Shown: positions 34,604 to 45,930 of the stretch, in pieces
Layout: each line of letters begins with the position of its first letter
Position numbering within the stretch: the first letter of the stretch is position 1
Assembly: GCA_031761405.1 (NCBI GenBank)
Contig: JASEVX010000005.1
Span: forward strand, 3,839,391 to 3,903,390
Direction of reading: 5' to 3'
DNA: 64,000 nucleotides
Origin: Serripes groenlandicus
Taxonomy: Eukaryota; Mollusca; Bivalvia; Cardiida; Cardiidae
Translations under genes and position numbers: made by a program
The notes under the pieces: generated by a model
Told to the model about the DNA's origin: nothing
Database searches by the model: none
Seen by the model: only the letters and a program-made list of their open reading frames with translations

Positions 34604-35008
34604 CTAGCTGGCATCGCAGCCGCTACTCTGAGCCTCGTTAAGCATCAATGTGTTCAACGCATAAAATACGTTCAAGTAAAACTCGGCACGCACTGGTTCA
34701 CAAATGCAAAGCGCGTTTCCTAGTTGACAATCGAGCGAGTTACATCGTAAATATGTAAACAAAGGAAGAAAATTGTGCAAAGGAGGAATCTCCCCATTGA
34801 AAGGTAATATTACACTTTATGGTATTTGTACACTATTATGTGATTTACTTATTTGGCACATCGCAATTCTTAAACGTCATTTCTTTAACTTCGTCCTTCA
34901 AAAATGATCGTAAAGCCTTACGAATTGTGTCTAAATTGTACCTAATGCAGCTTATGCTCAATCAATGTAACTCCAAGAATCGTTTACAAGAAAACATTGA
35001 TAATATGA

Positions 35009-36247
35009 TCATGGGCACCGGGGTACGGACAATACCCCGGTGGGACAAAAACCCTATAGGACAAAACCCCGGTGGACAAAACCCCTGTGGACAAAAACCC
35101 CATCCCTTAAAATGAATAGTGGACAATACCCCTGTGGTTATATAATTATTTTTGTGTTTTAGTATTTATTAGAGTGTTTTTGATATTTGATATGAAATTG
35201 TGTTTTTGATATTTGATATGAAATTGTGTTTTGTTTACAGGTTTTGATTGAAGATAATTAACAGTGTTTTAATTAGTTTGAATTTTTGAGGGGGTATTAT
35301 CTACACTCTATTTTGATTAATTCAATGCATCAAAGATAATTCATTTGTATGAAAGTATGTTTTAATTAGTTTGTGCAATCAAAATAAATGTTTGTTTGAT
35401 ACAAATAATGCATATGTTTTAAGTTAACTTATATAAATTGGTCTTGATTAAAAATGTAATTAATTGATACAAAAAACATTATAGGAAAAGGAAATTATAG
35501 TCCAATAAACAATAAATGCGAGAAATACTCAAATTCCACTTCCTATTATGATAAAGTTGACATATCACACCTATGCTACTATATATTGTGCCATGTTTTG
35601 ATAATGGAAAGAATTAATTTGCTGATAGATACATACGGAATATTACGTTGCGGGAGCGATAAAAGGGTTTGTATTGCACGACAAGTAGCGTGGAAAAATC
35701 GATATCTTACGAGACCGAAGGTCGAGTAAGATATGGATTTTCCCACGCTACGAGTCGTGCAATACGTACCCATTTATCGCTCCCGCAACGTAATATTCCT
35801 TTTATTATATACCTACGATCGATGAAGAGCGAAAAAACTATTAAATATACAGATTCAATACATTGTTTATTGGGGATACCTCGCTGAAAGTATTCCGCGC
35901 ACTGTCTGACGTCACAATCTTGTATTTACACCGCATGTAGATACGGAATTTTAATATGTCGTGGTGTATTTGCGCATGTCAATATGTGTGTATTTCCACC
36001 GGAAAATGTACAGGCATATAATAAAAACATTTATTTTTAAATAAGTAAATATCCAAATTCAGACCAAAAGAATCAATTCATAAAATATAAAAACTTAATA
36101 AAAGATTATTCTATAATGTTCATGGGGGTTTTGTCCAATGGGTTACAATCCTAGGGGGGTATTATCCCATGGGTGTATTGTCCGACGGGGTTTTGTCCCA
36201 CAGGGTTTATGTCCCACAGGGGTTTTGTCCTACACTCATGGGCACCA
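35009..36247. mobile_element. Mutator-like foldback element, about 1.2 kb
   Basis: Flanked by the same 11-base word TCATGGGCACC at left (35009-35019) and right (36237-36247), a plausible target duplication. The ends are inverted arrays of a short subrepeat (GGACAAAACCCC with GTGG spacers) at about 35020-35128 and 36120-36235. The interior is AT-rich and non-coding. Duplication length and structured inverted ends fit non-autonomous Mutator-like/foldback elements; no transposase is present. Confidence 0.7.
35634..35801. mobile_element. Palindromic MITE nested in the foldback element, about 168 bp
   Basis: GGAATATTACGTTGCGGGAG at left and CTCCCGCAACGTAATATTCC at right are exact inverted copies. 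The arms continue to pair through GTATTGCACGAC / GTCGTGCAATAC and TATCTTAC / GTAAGATA to a short centre (GAGACCGAAGGTC). Confidence 0.85.
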
Positions 36248-36356
36248 TATGCCAGTTGAAATCTATGGGAGCGATTCAACACTTGGAAGCAAATTATTAG
36301 AATAACGCGATAGAACGTATTATATACCATAACAAACATAACATATAATTGTATTA

Positions 36357-37284
36357 TGCAACGCAGCATACAGGCATCGAATAACGCCAGGTCAACATAA
36401 CGCAACGTAGCATTCAGGCATTGAATAACGCTATGTCAATGTAACACAACGCAGCATACAGGCATCGAATAACGCCATGTTAACGTAACACAACGTAGCA
36501 TACAGGCATCGAATAACGACAGGTCAACGTAACGCAACGTATCGTACAGGCATCGAATAACGCCATGTCAACGTAACACAACGTAGCATACAGGCATCGA
36601 ATAACGTCAGTTCAACGTAACACAACGTATCATACAGGCATCGAATAACGCCAGGTCAACGTAACACAACGTAGCATACAGGCATCGCATACCGCCAGTT
36701 CAACGTAACACAACGTAGCATACAGGCATCGAATAACGTCAGTTTAACGTAACACAACGTATCATACAGACATCGAATAACGCCAGTTCAACGTAACACA
36801 ACGTATCATACAGGCATCGAATAACGCCATGTCAACGTAACACAACGTAACACAACGTAGCATACAGGCATCGAATAACGCCAGGTCAACGTAACACAAC
36901 GTAGCATACAGGCATCGAATAACGCCAGGTCAACGTAACGCAACGTAGCATACAGGTATCGAATAACGCTATGTCAACGTAACACAACGCAGCATACAGG
37001 CATCGAATAACGCCATGTCAACGTAACGCAACGTAGCATACAGGTATCGAATAACGCTATGTCAACGTAACACAACGCAGCATACAGGCATCGAATAACG
37101 CTATGTCAACGTAATACAATGTAGCATACAGGCATCAAATAACGCCATTTCAACTTTTCACAACGCAGCATACAGGCATCGAATAACGCCATGTCAACGT
37201 AACACAACGCAGCATACAGGCATCGAATAATGCCAGGTCAACGTAACACAACGTAGCATACAGGTATTGCATATTGCCAGTTCA
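36357..37284. repeat. 44-bp tandem array, about 21 copies
   Basis: Units ACGTAACACAACGTAGCATA plus CAGGCATCGAATAACGCC and a short tail. One unit carries an extra ACGTAACACA near 36846. Confidence 0.95.
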
Positions 37285-37488
37285 ACGCAATACAGCGTAT
37301 CAAATCGTGAAGAAGCGTGGCTGAACGCCAGTTCAACGTTATACAGCGTATCAAATCGTGACGAAGCGTGGCATAAAGTCAGTTAAACGTAATACAGCGT
37401 TTCAAATCGTGACGAAGTGTGGGATAACTTCAGTACAACGTAATACAGCGTATCAAATCGTGACGAAACGTGGCATAATATGGGACGG
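37285..37488. repeat. 51-bp tandem array, 4 copies, related to its neighbour
   Basis: Units ACGTAATACAGCGTATCAAA plus TCGTGACGAAGCGTGGCATA and a tail ending CAGT(T/A)AA-like. The first 15 bases match the start of the 44-bp unit; the rest differs. Confidence 0.9.
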
Positions 37489-38017
37489 GGAACGTCGTTA
37501 TAAAAGACCACAGCGTTCACAACGGTCAACAAACGCAATGGAAAGTAGACGCGGACAGGGCATGCTGTGTTCACGTTATGTCACGTTTCTATTACGCTGT
37601 AACCACGTTGTTGTCACCACAATGTAATACGTTATGAAATAACGGCAGCAACCTTTGAACATGTCCAGTTCATATTTAGTTAAGTTTCATCACGTTTCAT
37701 CACGTTTTAGCCACGTTGTATACGTATTCTTTCACATTTCCCAACTCAGCTAAACGCCAAAACACTTCACTATGATTGGAGCTTTGTTATATAACTTAAA
37801 TGATTTAACTGTTGCAGTGACTTCATTATCATGTAAACGAACACAAACAAATATTTTGATGTTCCTGTTTTCTCACGATCGCAGGTTAGTTTTACACCCG
37901 AATCACTTTTGTAGTTTGATCGGGAACAGAAACACAGCGGTGTAACTGAAATCCTGTTCAAAAACAGCGTTATAAAACCACAAGTCACACTTTGTATCCG
38001 ATGTTTAGTGTCGTGTT

Positions 38018-38122
38018 GAAGTATCACACGTGTGGTGTTGAAGTATCACACGTGTGGTGTTCAAGTATCACACCTGTCGTGTTGAAGTATCACACGTGTC
38101 GTGTTGAAGTATCACACGTTCT
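38018..38122. repeat. 24-bp tandem repeat, about 4 copies
   Basis: GTGTTGAAGTATCACACGTG repeated with small changes. Confidence 0.9.
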
Positions 38123-38185
38123 ATCACGGACGTTGTGACTCTTGTAATGCTAATAAATATTATGTTATGTTATGTTATGTAATGC
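38123..38185 (+). mobile_element. Possible LINE 3' tail
   Basis: CTTGTAATGCTAATAAATAT followed by TTATG pentamers, similar in style to the tails near 835 and 29285. Confidence 0.35.
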
Positions 38186-38285
38186 AGACGCATTTCGATG
38201 ACTCTGCAGCAGTAGGGATTTGCAAACATGACAGGACAAAGATACATTTCATATGTTGAAAGATTGTCCCTTTTTCATAATTGTC

Positions 38286-38511
38286 TAACCCTTTCCCTCC
38301 TATAGACGCTTTCTGACGCCTCTGCAGCAGACGGCTTTTTGAAAACATAGTGACAAAAGAAGAAATTGCTCAAAAAATGCAATTTCTTCTTTTGCCACAA
38401 TGTTTTCCACTTTCAGTCATAGGTTATCCATTCAATTATAGAGATTTTCTATTTTTTAACAAAATATGTTCAAAGTCGTCTGCTGCAGATTTGTCGTATG
38501 AGGGAAAGGGT
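38286..38511 (-). mobile_element. TTAA MITE family A, young subfamily
   Basis: CTAACCCTTTCCCTCCTATA to GAGGGAAAGGGTATTT; both TTAA ends mutated, hairpin intact. Confidence 0.85.
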
Positions 38512-39805
38512 ATTTACTCTTCACTAGAATGTCATATTCATAAATCTTGCCTTTGCTAGTCTTTCCTTCCGATTAATACCTACTTTGAAGAGTGCAAAAT
38601 AGCATATCGGGTAACGGTAATATCGGGCATTCTATTATCGTCTGACTGAAGGTCAAGGGTATGTTGATAGAAACGTCAATACTATTAGCTTACCATTTGC
38701 ATAGCAATTTCCCCTGGCGGATAGCTTTTCCGATTTTTTCAGAAGTGCAAGCGATATCTATACATTGATTTCATTGAAACTGTAGACTGACCGGCCTATA
38801 TGGAAATGTTTTAGTTGAGATTCCTACCGTATTAAACACACATTCATTATAAACACGCAAAGGTGTTCAATAAGAAAACTCACTTTCATGACAAAACAAT
38901 CAGCGAATATTCAGATCAGGCTGCTCAGTATCTTCCCTGTTTGAGTTCTAGAATGTGGACTCTTTGGAGAGAGTGTTTACATTGATAACAAGACCATGCT
39001 GTTTGATTTTTATTAGTGTTAATCTAGAGACAACCCGGTGGTAAACTTCATGTGAACTTGTTCAATGAACGCTTTACAGCTTTGCAACAGACGTAGTTTG
39101 ACACTCTGAAACGAACAACGTTCGAAAACATTCTAGTAAAAGAAGAAATTGGTTCCGATCTTTTCAATTCTAACAATAATTACATTTTTATTTAGAGGGA
39201 ATATCGAAATTTTAAATATATATTTTCAAAGTCGTCAGCTGTAGGGTTGACATTCATTGCGAAAATGAAAAAAAATGTAAGATCTAAATGTCTTTTAAAT
39301 GAATTAACCTGCATGACGTCATACAGTATTTTAAATTAGGCCGCTTAGATGTAAGAAAAAAACAACTAAAGACTGGTACAGGGTATCTAAATATAGATAA
39401 ATACGCTCGCGCAACACAACATGCATGTCACTTATTGTGGTTCGATTCGAGATCTGTCTGCTTCATCATGATGCTTAAGACGAATTGTTGCGATATTTCA
39501 TAATACACTGCATTTAAAGACAATAAATTAATCACAGGGCATTGTCTTTGTGCATCTTCTCATATAAGGGTCATTTAATATTGATTTAATTAGGTCATTA
39601 GGCATGCACGTCATTGGTCCCCTGTCGCTAAGCGATTTGCATATTGCACTCACAGGCATGCAGTTTTTCTCATAAACAAGTAAATCACTTGGAGCATAGA
39701 CAGTTAAGTTGTCCAATCTTTCTGGATAATCAGCAAATAGATAAGAACACGGTAAATATTAATTAACATAAACTGATATCTTCATCAAAACGCAACCAGG
39801 ACATT
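38512..39805. other. No gene; an eroded family A remnant
   Basis: About 39060-39260 holds GCAACAGACG, GAAAACATTCTAGTAAAAGA and TTTCAAAGTCGTCAGCTGTA, traces of family A. The rest is AT-rich without features. Confidence 0.45.
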
Positions 39806-40035
39806 TTAACCCTTTCACTCATATAGACGCTTTCTGACGCCTCTGCAGCAGACGGCTTTTTGAAAACATAGTGACAAAAGAAGAAATTGCTCAAAACGAG
39901 CAATTTCTTCTTTTGCCACAATGTTTTTCACTTTTCGTCATAGGTTATCCATTCAATTATAGAGAGTTTCTATTGTTTGACGAAATATGTTCAAAGTCGT
40001 CTGCTGCAGAATTGTTGTATGAGGGAAAGGGTTAA
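39806..40035 (-). mobile_element. TTAA MITE family A, young subfamily
   Basis: TTAACCCTTTCACTCATATA to GAGGGAAAGGGTTAA, intact hairpin AAGAAATTGCTC/GAGCAATTTCTT. Confidence 0.9.
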
Positions 40036-40660
40036 CCTCACCGTTATATTCAGTATCAACATCCGGAAAGTATGAACAATCTGATGAAATAATATAACGA
40101 TGAATTATGCAGACAGGTTATTTAACAGTGCTGGAAAACGCGAATCTATTTCTTTCTTTCAAAACCCTTGAACATCAGAGAAATGCTTCAGCAAGAAAAG
40201 CATTATTACCACGGAACTTAATGAGTATACACTCAATTAATTCATTACCGTAATGTAGGGTAAGTGTGATGCATTTGCCAAGTGCGCATTGTTACCTTTT
40301 AATTGGATTTAATTAAAAGATGGAACGCACAATTAACAATTTCTCTTCTAGTGCTAATGGACCTTCAAGTGCTGAGGTTGGATAATGCAAACAATGCATG
40401 CTAGCTTAATCATTTACACGATTAGCCGTATTCAGTTTTTTCAAACATTAAAATGTGAAAGCTAATAAAGACAAGAAGCTTCCCTGTCGCGTAAATACGA
40501 GGCAACTGTAGGTGTATTGCATTTCAAAAATACATGTATAATTTTAAAAAGAAATGTCGTTGCAAAAAGCATCTACAGTTGATATTTGCAGAAAAAAACC
40601 AATTAGAAACATACTTATATTAGACAAACTTGAAGCTAATAATTCTTTAAAATATAAGTT
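40036..40660. other. No gene; probable 3' flank of the WS/DGAT-like gene
   Basis: AT-rich, no repeats recognised. Minus-strand ATTAAA hexamers at 40298 and 40308 are candidate polyadenylation signals if the terminal exon at 40667-40705 is real. Confidence 0.35.
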
Positions 40661-40666
40661 ACAATA

Positions 40667-40705
40667 TTAAATGTTATGTATGTTTCCTGCAGTTAAATCA
40701 GTGCT
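40667..40705 (-). CDS. Candidate 3'-terminal exon of the WS/DGAT-like gene
   Basis: On the minus strand a pyrimidine-rich tract ending TTTCTTTCAG immediately precedes position 40705. From there a phase-0 frame codes STDLTAGNIHNI and stops at 40667. The large exon ends phase 0 after ...DFVYQ, so the join keeps frame and ends the protein shortly after the WS/DGAT C-terminal domain, as expected for the family. The implied intron is about 2,050 bases (40706-42751) and contains two SINEs. ATTAAA hexamers on the minus strand at 40298-40303 and 40308-40313 could serve polyadenylation. This is inference from splice signals alone; the last exon could lie elsewhere. Confidence 0.3.
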   Translation of the reverse strand, partial: STDLTAGNIHNI

Positions 40706-40783
40706 CTGAAAGAAAGGATAAACCGAATCCAAATATTGAATCCACTCGTTACGAGATTTTATACCTTTAGATTGAACGAATTG

Positions 40784-41062
40784 TTGGTTGGTGTGATGGC
40801 TGTTGGAATCTAATGCCGTTTCCAACAGTTTGTCAGTTATATCACGTGGACCATTTCGCCTTACCATTTGTTTCATAGCTTTCTTACACCAGTACTTCAC
40901 ATTATATTGTTCCCCGGCAATTTTCTATGATCCCACGAACACGTTTATCCCAATGGCGGAAGACGAAATACGTTATTCATAAACACTTTTGTCAATTATC
41001 GGAATGAATGTATGACCTAGATTGGACTGATACCCTTGTCGTTACCTACTGTCCTACACGTA
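40784..41062 (-). mobile_element. SINE family 2, diverged, in the proposed intron
   Basis: GTTGGTGTGATGGCTGTTGG, TGTCAGTTATATCACGTGGA, ACACCAGTACTTCACATTAT, GGCGGAAGACGAAATACG and TTGTCAATTATCGG follow the family 2 order; the head is degraded. Confidence 0.7.
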
Positions 41063-42265
41063 TAACGAGTTGACATTCGGACCAACTAGAAATATATCTT
41101 TAATGTGTAATATAATTAGTCTTTGACGCGGATTTCAATCTTTAAGAATATAATGAAATAAACACAAAGTTCAACAGTCAATATCGTATAGTGGTTAGTT
41201 TCATTTATATGTTGTTCAAAGTAATACAGGTCAGATGGAACAGACAGTATTCTTTTTCCCCCCTCAAAGGCGGCTCTGGGCCGTCTTTAAATACTATCTT
41301 ATTTACATATTCATAACTCTCTTTATTGACTTAGCTTCATATTGGAGAGGTCAGCATTGACCCCTCCCAAGACAGAACTATGACCAATATTAATAAGGAC
41401 ACCATCGACCATTTCCTATCTTTAAATATAATTTATTCATTAATTCAGCGTAGTTCGAGTCGTAACATTACACATGCACGAGGGTCAAAGAACGTTTTAC
41501 CATAGTATAATTAACATGCTGGAATTCGCAAATGTACATAAACAATTAGCATTCGGGCATAACCGCCAATTTTCTTTTAATAATAATTTATTAATAAACA
41601 CCGATGATTACCGGCAGATCGATGTAGACCCATATATCTATATATAATGGTCAGTTCGTGTGTTTTCAAGGCTCTAACGAATCATTTAAACATTATAGAG
41701 AGGTATAAAGAGCGAAATTACAACAGCAACAACGGGAATGCAACGGGAATGCAACGGGAATGCAAGTATTTAATAATATCGTAATCACCATTAATTGAAA
41801 GCATCCCGAACGTCTATTTTCTTAACTTGTTTGGCATTTGGTTTGGCTAAGTGTCTCTCCGAGAAAATACAATCCTGGTATTCAAACAATTTTGACGAGA
41901 GGAGCTACAGTGTCTCTACTTGCAACAAACACATATAAATGGTATCAGATTTCTTACTGTATTTGCAGGACCAAACAAAAATAATCGAATCTAAATCCTC
42001 TCTCGTGATACCGTTTACTTCCGCTATTCGAACAGTTGGTATCACCCTTAATGATTGTTATTAAGTCCTAACATGTATTCATTAATCTGTAAACGTATTG
42101 ATAAATGAAAAGCAAACACTGTAGACCACGATAAGCCTGCACGAATGTCTAGTGGAAAGTTAGTTTCAACTCTAAATTGTACATAGATTGTGAAACTTCC
42201 ATGGGAATGTTGGTGTACATCGTTCGCAGTTTAAACTCGTCCATAACACTATACGTTAATGTTGT
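41063..42265. other. Proposed intron sequence; no gene seen
   Basis: Contains a 12-bp triplet repeat CAACGGGAATG x3 at about 41736-41765. No other feature. Confidence 0.45.
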
Positions 42266-42482
42266 TTAATGTTGTTTAATGCCGTGATGGTCATACCAAA
42301 GAATTCAAAAATGATAGTTATGGCTGCCCTACTTGTGCTAAGGGTTGCGGAGTTATCAGCATAACGACTGACTGGCTGGTGTCAGGAGAAATAGAACAGT
42401 AGTACTGGTAACTTACCCAGGACACGCTGTGATATAAGTGAACAATTGTTGAAAGCGGCGATTAAACAATCAATTAATGCCG
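42266..42482 (+). mobile_element. SINE family 1, head-truncated, in the proposed intron
   Basis: GATGGTCATACCAAAGAATT, GGCTGCCCTACTTGTGCTAA, GACTGACTGGCTGGTGTCAG, AGTACTGGTAACTTACCC, GAAAGCGGCGATTAAACAAT. Confidence 0.8.
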
Positions 42483-42745
42483 TGTTTAGCTGTATAAGAG
42501 TTTACATCACGTGATGTAGGACAATTATATTGTATACATTCTATATTTCAATTCACCATACAATTCATGCCAGGGTAGATCATAAAAAAGCTATAATCTG
42601 AAGTGTCATTCTGAGATTCTTCAGAAATTGAAAACTTTTTACAAAAAACGTTGACAACGTGAATGAAACAATGTGAGAAAAGGAGACAATGTTCACAATG
42701 TTTCCAGAACTGATCTGTTTCAGGAGAAGGGAATATAAGATATGC

Positions 42746-42754
42746 GCTCACCTG
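42746..42754 (-). promoter_or_regulatory. 5' splice donor of the WS/DGAT-like large exon
   Basis: Minus-strand CAG|GTGAGC matches the eukaryotic donor consensus and falls exactly where family similarity ends (after DFVYQ). Sequence downstream (codons to 42548) does not resemble the family and contains short hydrophobic junk, as expected of intron read-through. Confidence 0.65.
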
Positions 42755-45187
42755 GTAAACGAAGTCTTTGGCAATCAACTCGGGGTTTGGCAACACTGAT
42801 CGGTCGGCAGACACCGCCATCTGTAACTGGTCTCCATAGGTGAAAAACGATATAGCTAAAGCCACTTGGTGCATAGGGGGAAACCAATAAAATATTGTCT
42901 TTACTTGCTTTGATGAAAGTCTTAGATTTATCTCTGGTCCCGGTAACGACGACACAATGCACGAGCATTTTCTCAGAAAACACGAGAATAACGTGCTCCA
43001 GCAGGTGTCCGCTAACAAACCATGGGAAATTTGGAATATACGTTTTGTTAGGGAAAATACACTGGATTCTCGAAGGCGATACATACATTCTTTCATTTGC
43101 CACAATCTTGGCACGACCCCCTCCGTGTTTGTTGGGAGCGTGACCTTGACCATGACCACATTGTTGGTAATCCCCGATGGACACGTGGATGTCGAATGAT
43201 ACACAGGAATGTTTGTTTGTACATCATATGGATGTGTTATTCCGTTAATTATAAAATAGTTCCGTATACTACCCGCCGCTACTGACATTAAAACTTCTCC
43301 AAGAGTGCTGCGAGTCACTTGTTTTATCCGTGTGGCCTTACTAAGACTGAAAGGCTCTGACCAAGTTATCACTTTCTTACGAGATAGATGAATGTGTTTC
43401 CCATGTAACAGATTGAAGTCGTTTTTAGAGAATGTGTACTTATTCAAGAAAAATAGTGGACCATAGAAAAGCGATTTTAGTCGATCTAAACAGGACTCCC
43501 TACCCAGATACGGCGGCACCGTGGTGACCGAGTCAACGTCAGCAAATGACTTGTAGAGTATACGAACCATGGAAACACCATCTGAAAGGCACGGGTGCAT
43601 CCGGAATAATAACACCGTATCACGAAGATCCCCGAAGTCGGTTAGCACGTGCAACTCCCATAATGGTCGCTCAAAGGTAATACCACGTGATGCGTGGTCA
43701 GATATGTAATCCTGTAGGTCTTCCAACGACTCTATGCCCTTTGGCATTGAAAACACGTGATTGTGTATAAAGAAATCGGTGTCTTCTTTCCATATATAGT
43801 TCAAACACGTTTGGATAACTTTCTGTGAAAATCTTGGATATAACTTATTGCCTTTATCATCTGTGACGAGCACTAATCTAGTATTCACTAGATTAACTAT
43901 TTGAGCTACGGATAATCCGTATTCGACTATGATCAACGATTGTACAATATTATTATCTCTCATTTCACTTTGAACCCAGAATTGTTCAGTTAGTGACAAC
44001 CGCTGACCACACACACAACACATACACTCTTCACCTTGGTTTAATCTACAACAACAGCTTGTGCAACACTTAAAACTTGATTTGATCATGAAACACACCG
44101 GTAGCGTCACTAGTACAATAACAACGAACGGACAAAACACCATAAAGGCGAGTATGCTGTATAACACAAGGCCAAGTATGCGTACCCACATCCGCTTTAT
44201 CACAGCTGGCTTCAGGCGGAAATATGGGGAACTTGGAAAATTCAACTTTCGTCCATGTTTACGATATCCTTCCCCTGTCGGAAAGTCGTGTTCATATATA
44301 TCATCCTCTTCTTCATCGTACATGTTAATTGAGATAGACGGGATGGGACGTTTGATTGGTAAAATGGCGGATTTATCATTAATAGCTACGGATGGTTCTG
44401 GTTGTACACTAGTCCAATGGGAATTAGCTGTATGATTTTCTAAATCACTTTTACTGGATCGAGTTAGTCTTTTCTGTGGTACTGGTGTGGGGAAGAAGGT
44501 TTGGGAGCTGTTATTTTGTGAGAGCATTAAAGATGTTGGTCTGTGACCCAGACTACCACTACGTGTATTTAATCCGCTGCTATCACTTTTTAAAAGTTCT
44601 GATTTAGCGTGTGCTATCAGGGTCTCCTTATCGACATTCCCTTTCTTTTTACTACGTTTACCTTTTTTCTTTCTGGTTAACTCACCGACGTCAATCGATG
44701 CTGACCGGCGTATTGGTATCTTCCCTGACTTCCGCTGTGTTGCAACCACGTGGTTTTGCTGCATGTTCTTAGGATCCGCCGAATTAACTTCTTGCTTCTT
44801 AGTCCTTTCGACCGTTTGTGTTTTACCCGTTGATGTCGATTGCTTGTCACTCGACTGTGCTGCACTTCTATGGTCCGGTCCAATGGCATACTTTCTTTTG
44901 TCCGAGGAATTATCAGGGTATCTATTTGATGTTTTGTCATGTGAGTTGGATGTATTAACATGCTCTCGTATACTGGGTCCATCTGTCTTGTCCCGTGTAC
45001 TAGGTATATTTGCCCTGTCACGTGCACTGGGTGTATTTGATTTGACATGTGGAGTAAGTTTATTTGATTTGACAGCGGACTGAGCGTATTGATTTGTCCA
45101 GCACAATGGGTGTGTTTTTGGATACTGTTTTCTCAGACAACGCATATTTTGTTCTTGAGAACCCTTTTTCTTGAGAAGCTGGTGGTA
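42752..45187 (-). CDS. WS/DGAT-like acyltransferase, large exon (5' incomplete)
   Basis: This open exon of 812 codons encodes a WS/DGAT (wax ester synthase/acyl-CoA:diacylglycerol acyltransferase) family protein, expected to move acyl groups from acyl-CoA to an alcohol or diacylglycerol at a membrane. Counting from the first codon after the N gap, residues 1 to about 325 are low-complexity, Ser/Thr/Lys-rich and probably disordered, with a basic KKKGKRSKKKG run and an acidic EEEDD run. Residues about 330-367 form a hydrophobic hairpin, followed by a Cys-rich segment (KCCTSCCC, CMCCVC). The enzyme fold follows: the PLW motif (FERPLWELHV, W near 510), the HHxxxDG position reading HPCLSDG at 531-537, TLGEV where bacterial enzymes have an ND motif (about 629), and the C-terminal domain with SSLPGP near 747. 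The second, catalytic-type His is Pro, so activity is uncertain. The frame stays open past 42752, but CAG|GTGAGC there is a strong splice donor, so the further 68 codons to 42548 are probably intron. The true start is not visible. Family assignment is firm; substrate is not. Confidence 0.85.
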
Positions 45188-45189
45188 AT

Positions 45190-45389
45190 NNNNNNNNNNN
45201 NNNNNNNNNNNNNNNNNNNNNNNNNNNNNNNNNNNNNNNNNNNNNNNNNNNNNNNNNNNNNNNNNNNNNNNNNNNNNNNNNNNNNNNNNNNNNNNNNNNN
45301 NNNNNNNNNNNNNNNNNNNNNNNNNNNNNNNNNNNNNNNNNNNNNNNNNNNNNNNNNNNNNNNNNNNNNNNNNNNNNNNNNNNNNNNNN
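45190..45389. other. Assembly gap of 200 N
   Basis: Exactly 200 unknown bases, a common placeholder size, so the real length is unknown and any frame drawn across it is meaningless. It removes the 5' part of the WS/DGAT-like gene. The short open stretch beyond it (45390-45439) begins with TTG rather than ATG and cannot be taken as the start. Confidence 0.98.
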
Positions 45390-45735
45390 ACTAATACGCA
45401 ATAGTGTCTCAGTATTGATAAGCGATTCATCAATATCAAATTAGATCCTCCAATGCATGGTCCAAGATAGAGACTGGTCCCAGTGTTTCGTTTCTGACAA
45501 TGTCATCGCTTATAAAACTTAGCTGTCACGCTTAGCATCTACTTACATACGCACACGATAGAAACATGAATCTGTTTTGGGGCGTATTTGCTCCACCCTA
45601 CATTCCTTTCCTCGGCTGTTCGTATAACCGACTTTATTTCGAACTTATTTTGTATCCAAAATTGAGGCGCTTGGATCAGATGCCAATTCAAATGAATATA
45701 AATCATATTTATCTCATGAAAATCATCTTCAAACT
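45390..45735. other. Region upstream of the gap; no exon identified
   Basis: Could hold 5' exons or promoter of the WS/DGAT-like gene, but no ATG with splice support or core promoter is evident. Confidence 0.3.
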
Positions 45736-45930
45736 GTTAAAACCCATTCCCACTATCAACAAATCTGCAGCAGACGACTTTGAAAAATATTTAAATCAAT
45801 TTAAATGAAAGTATAGTTATTAAATACAGTTAAAAACATTATTGCAAAATTAAAAACAAAATTAAAGATATTCATTATTAGCAACTCCTCCTATGCGTCA
45901 AAATTTGTCTACAATAAAGAAAAGGGTAAG
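45736..45930. mobile_element. TTAA MITE family A, diverged
   Basis: TTAAAACCCATTCCCACTAT, CTGCAGCAGACGACTTTGAA, right end GAAAAGGGTAAG. Confidence 0.55.

Noticed and set aside
42548..42751. C-terminal extension of the WS/DGAT-like protein
   Set aside because: It follows a consensus splice donor and has no resemblance to the family; probably intron.
45390..45439. N-terminus of the WS/DGAT-like protein across the gap
   Set aside because: The frame is carried only by the N run of arbitrary size, and the first codon is TTG.
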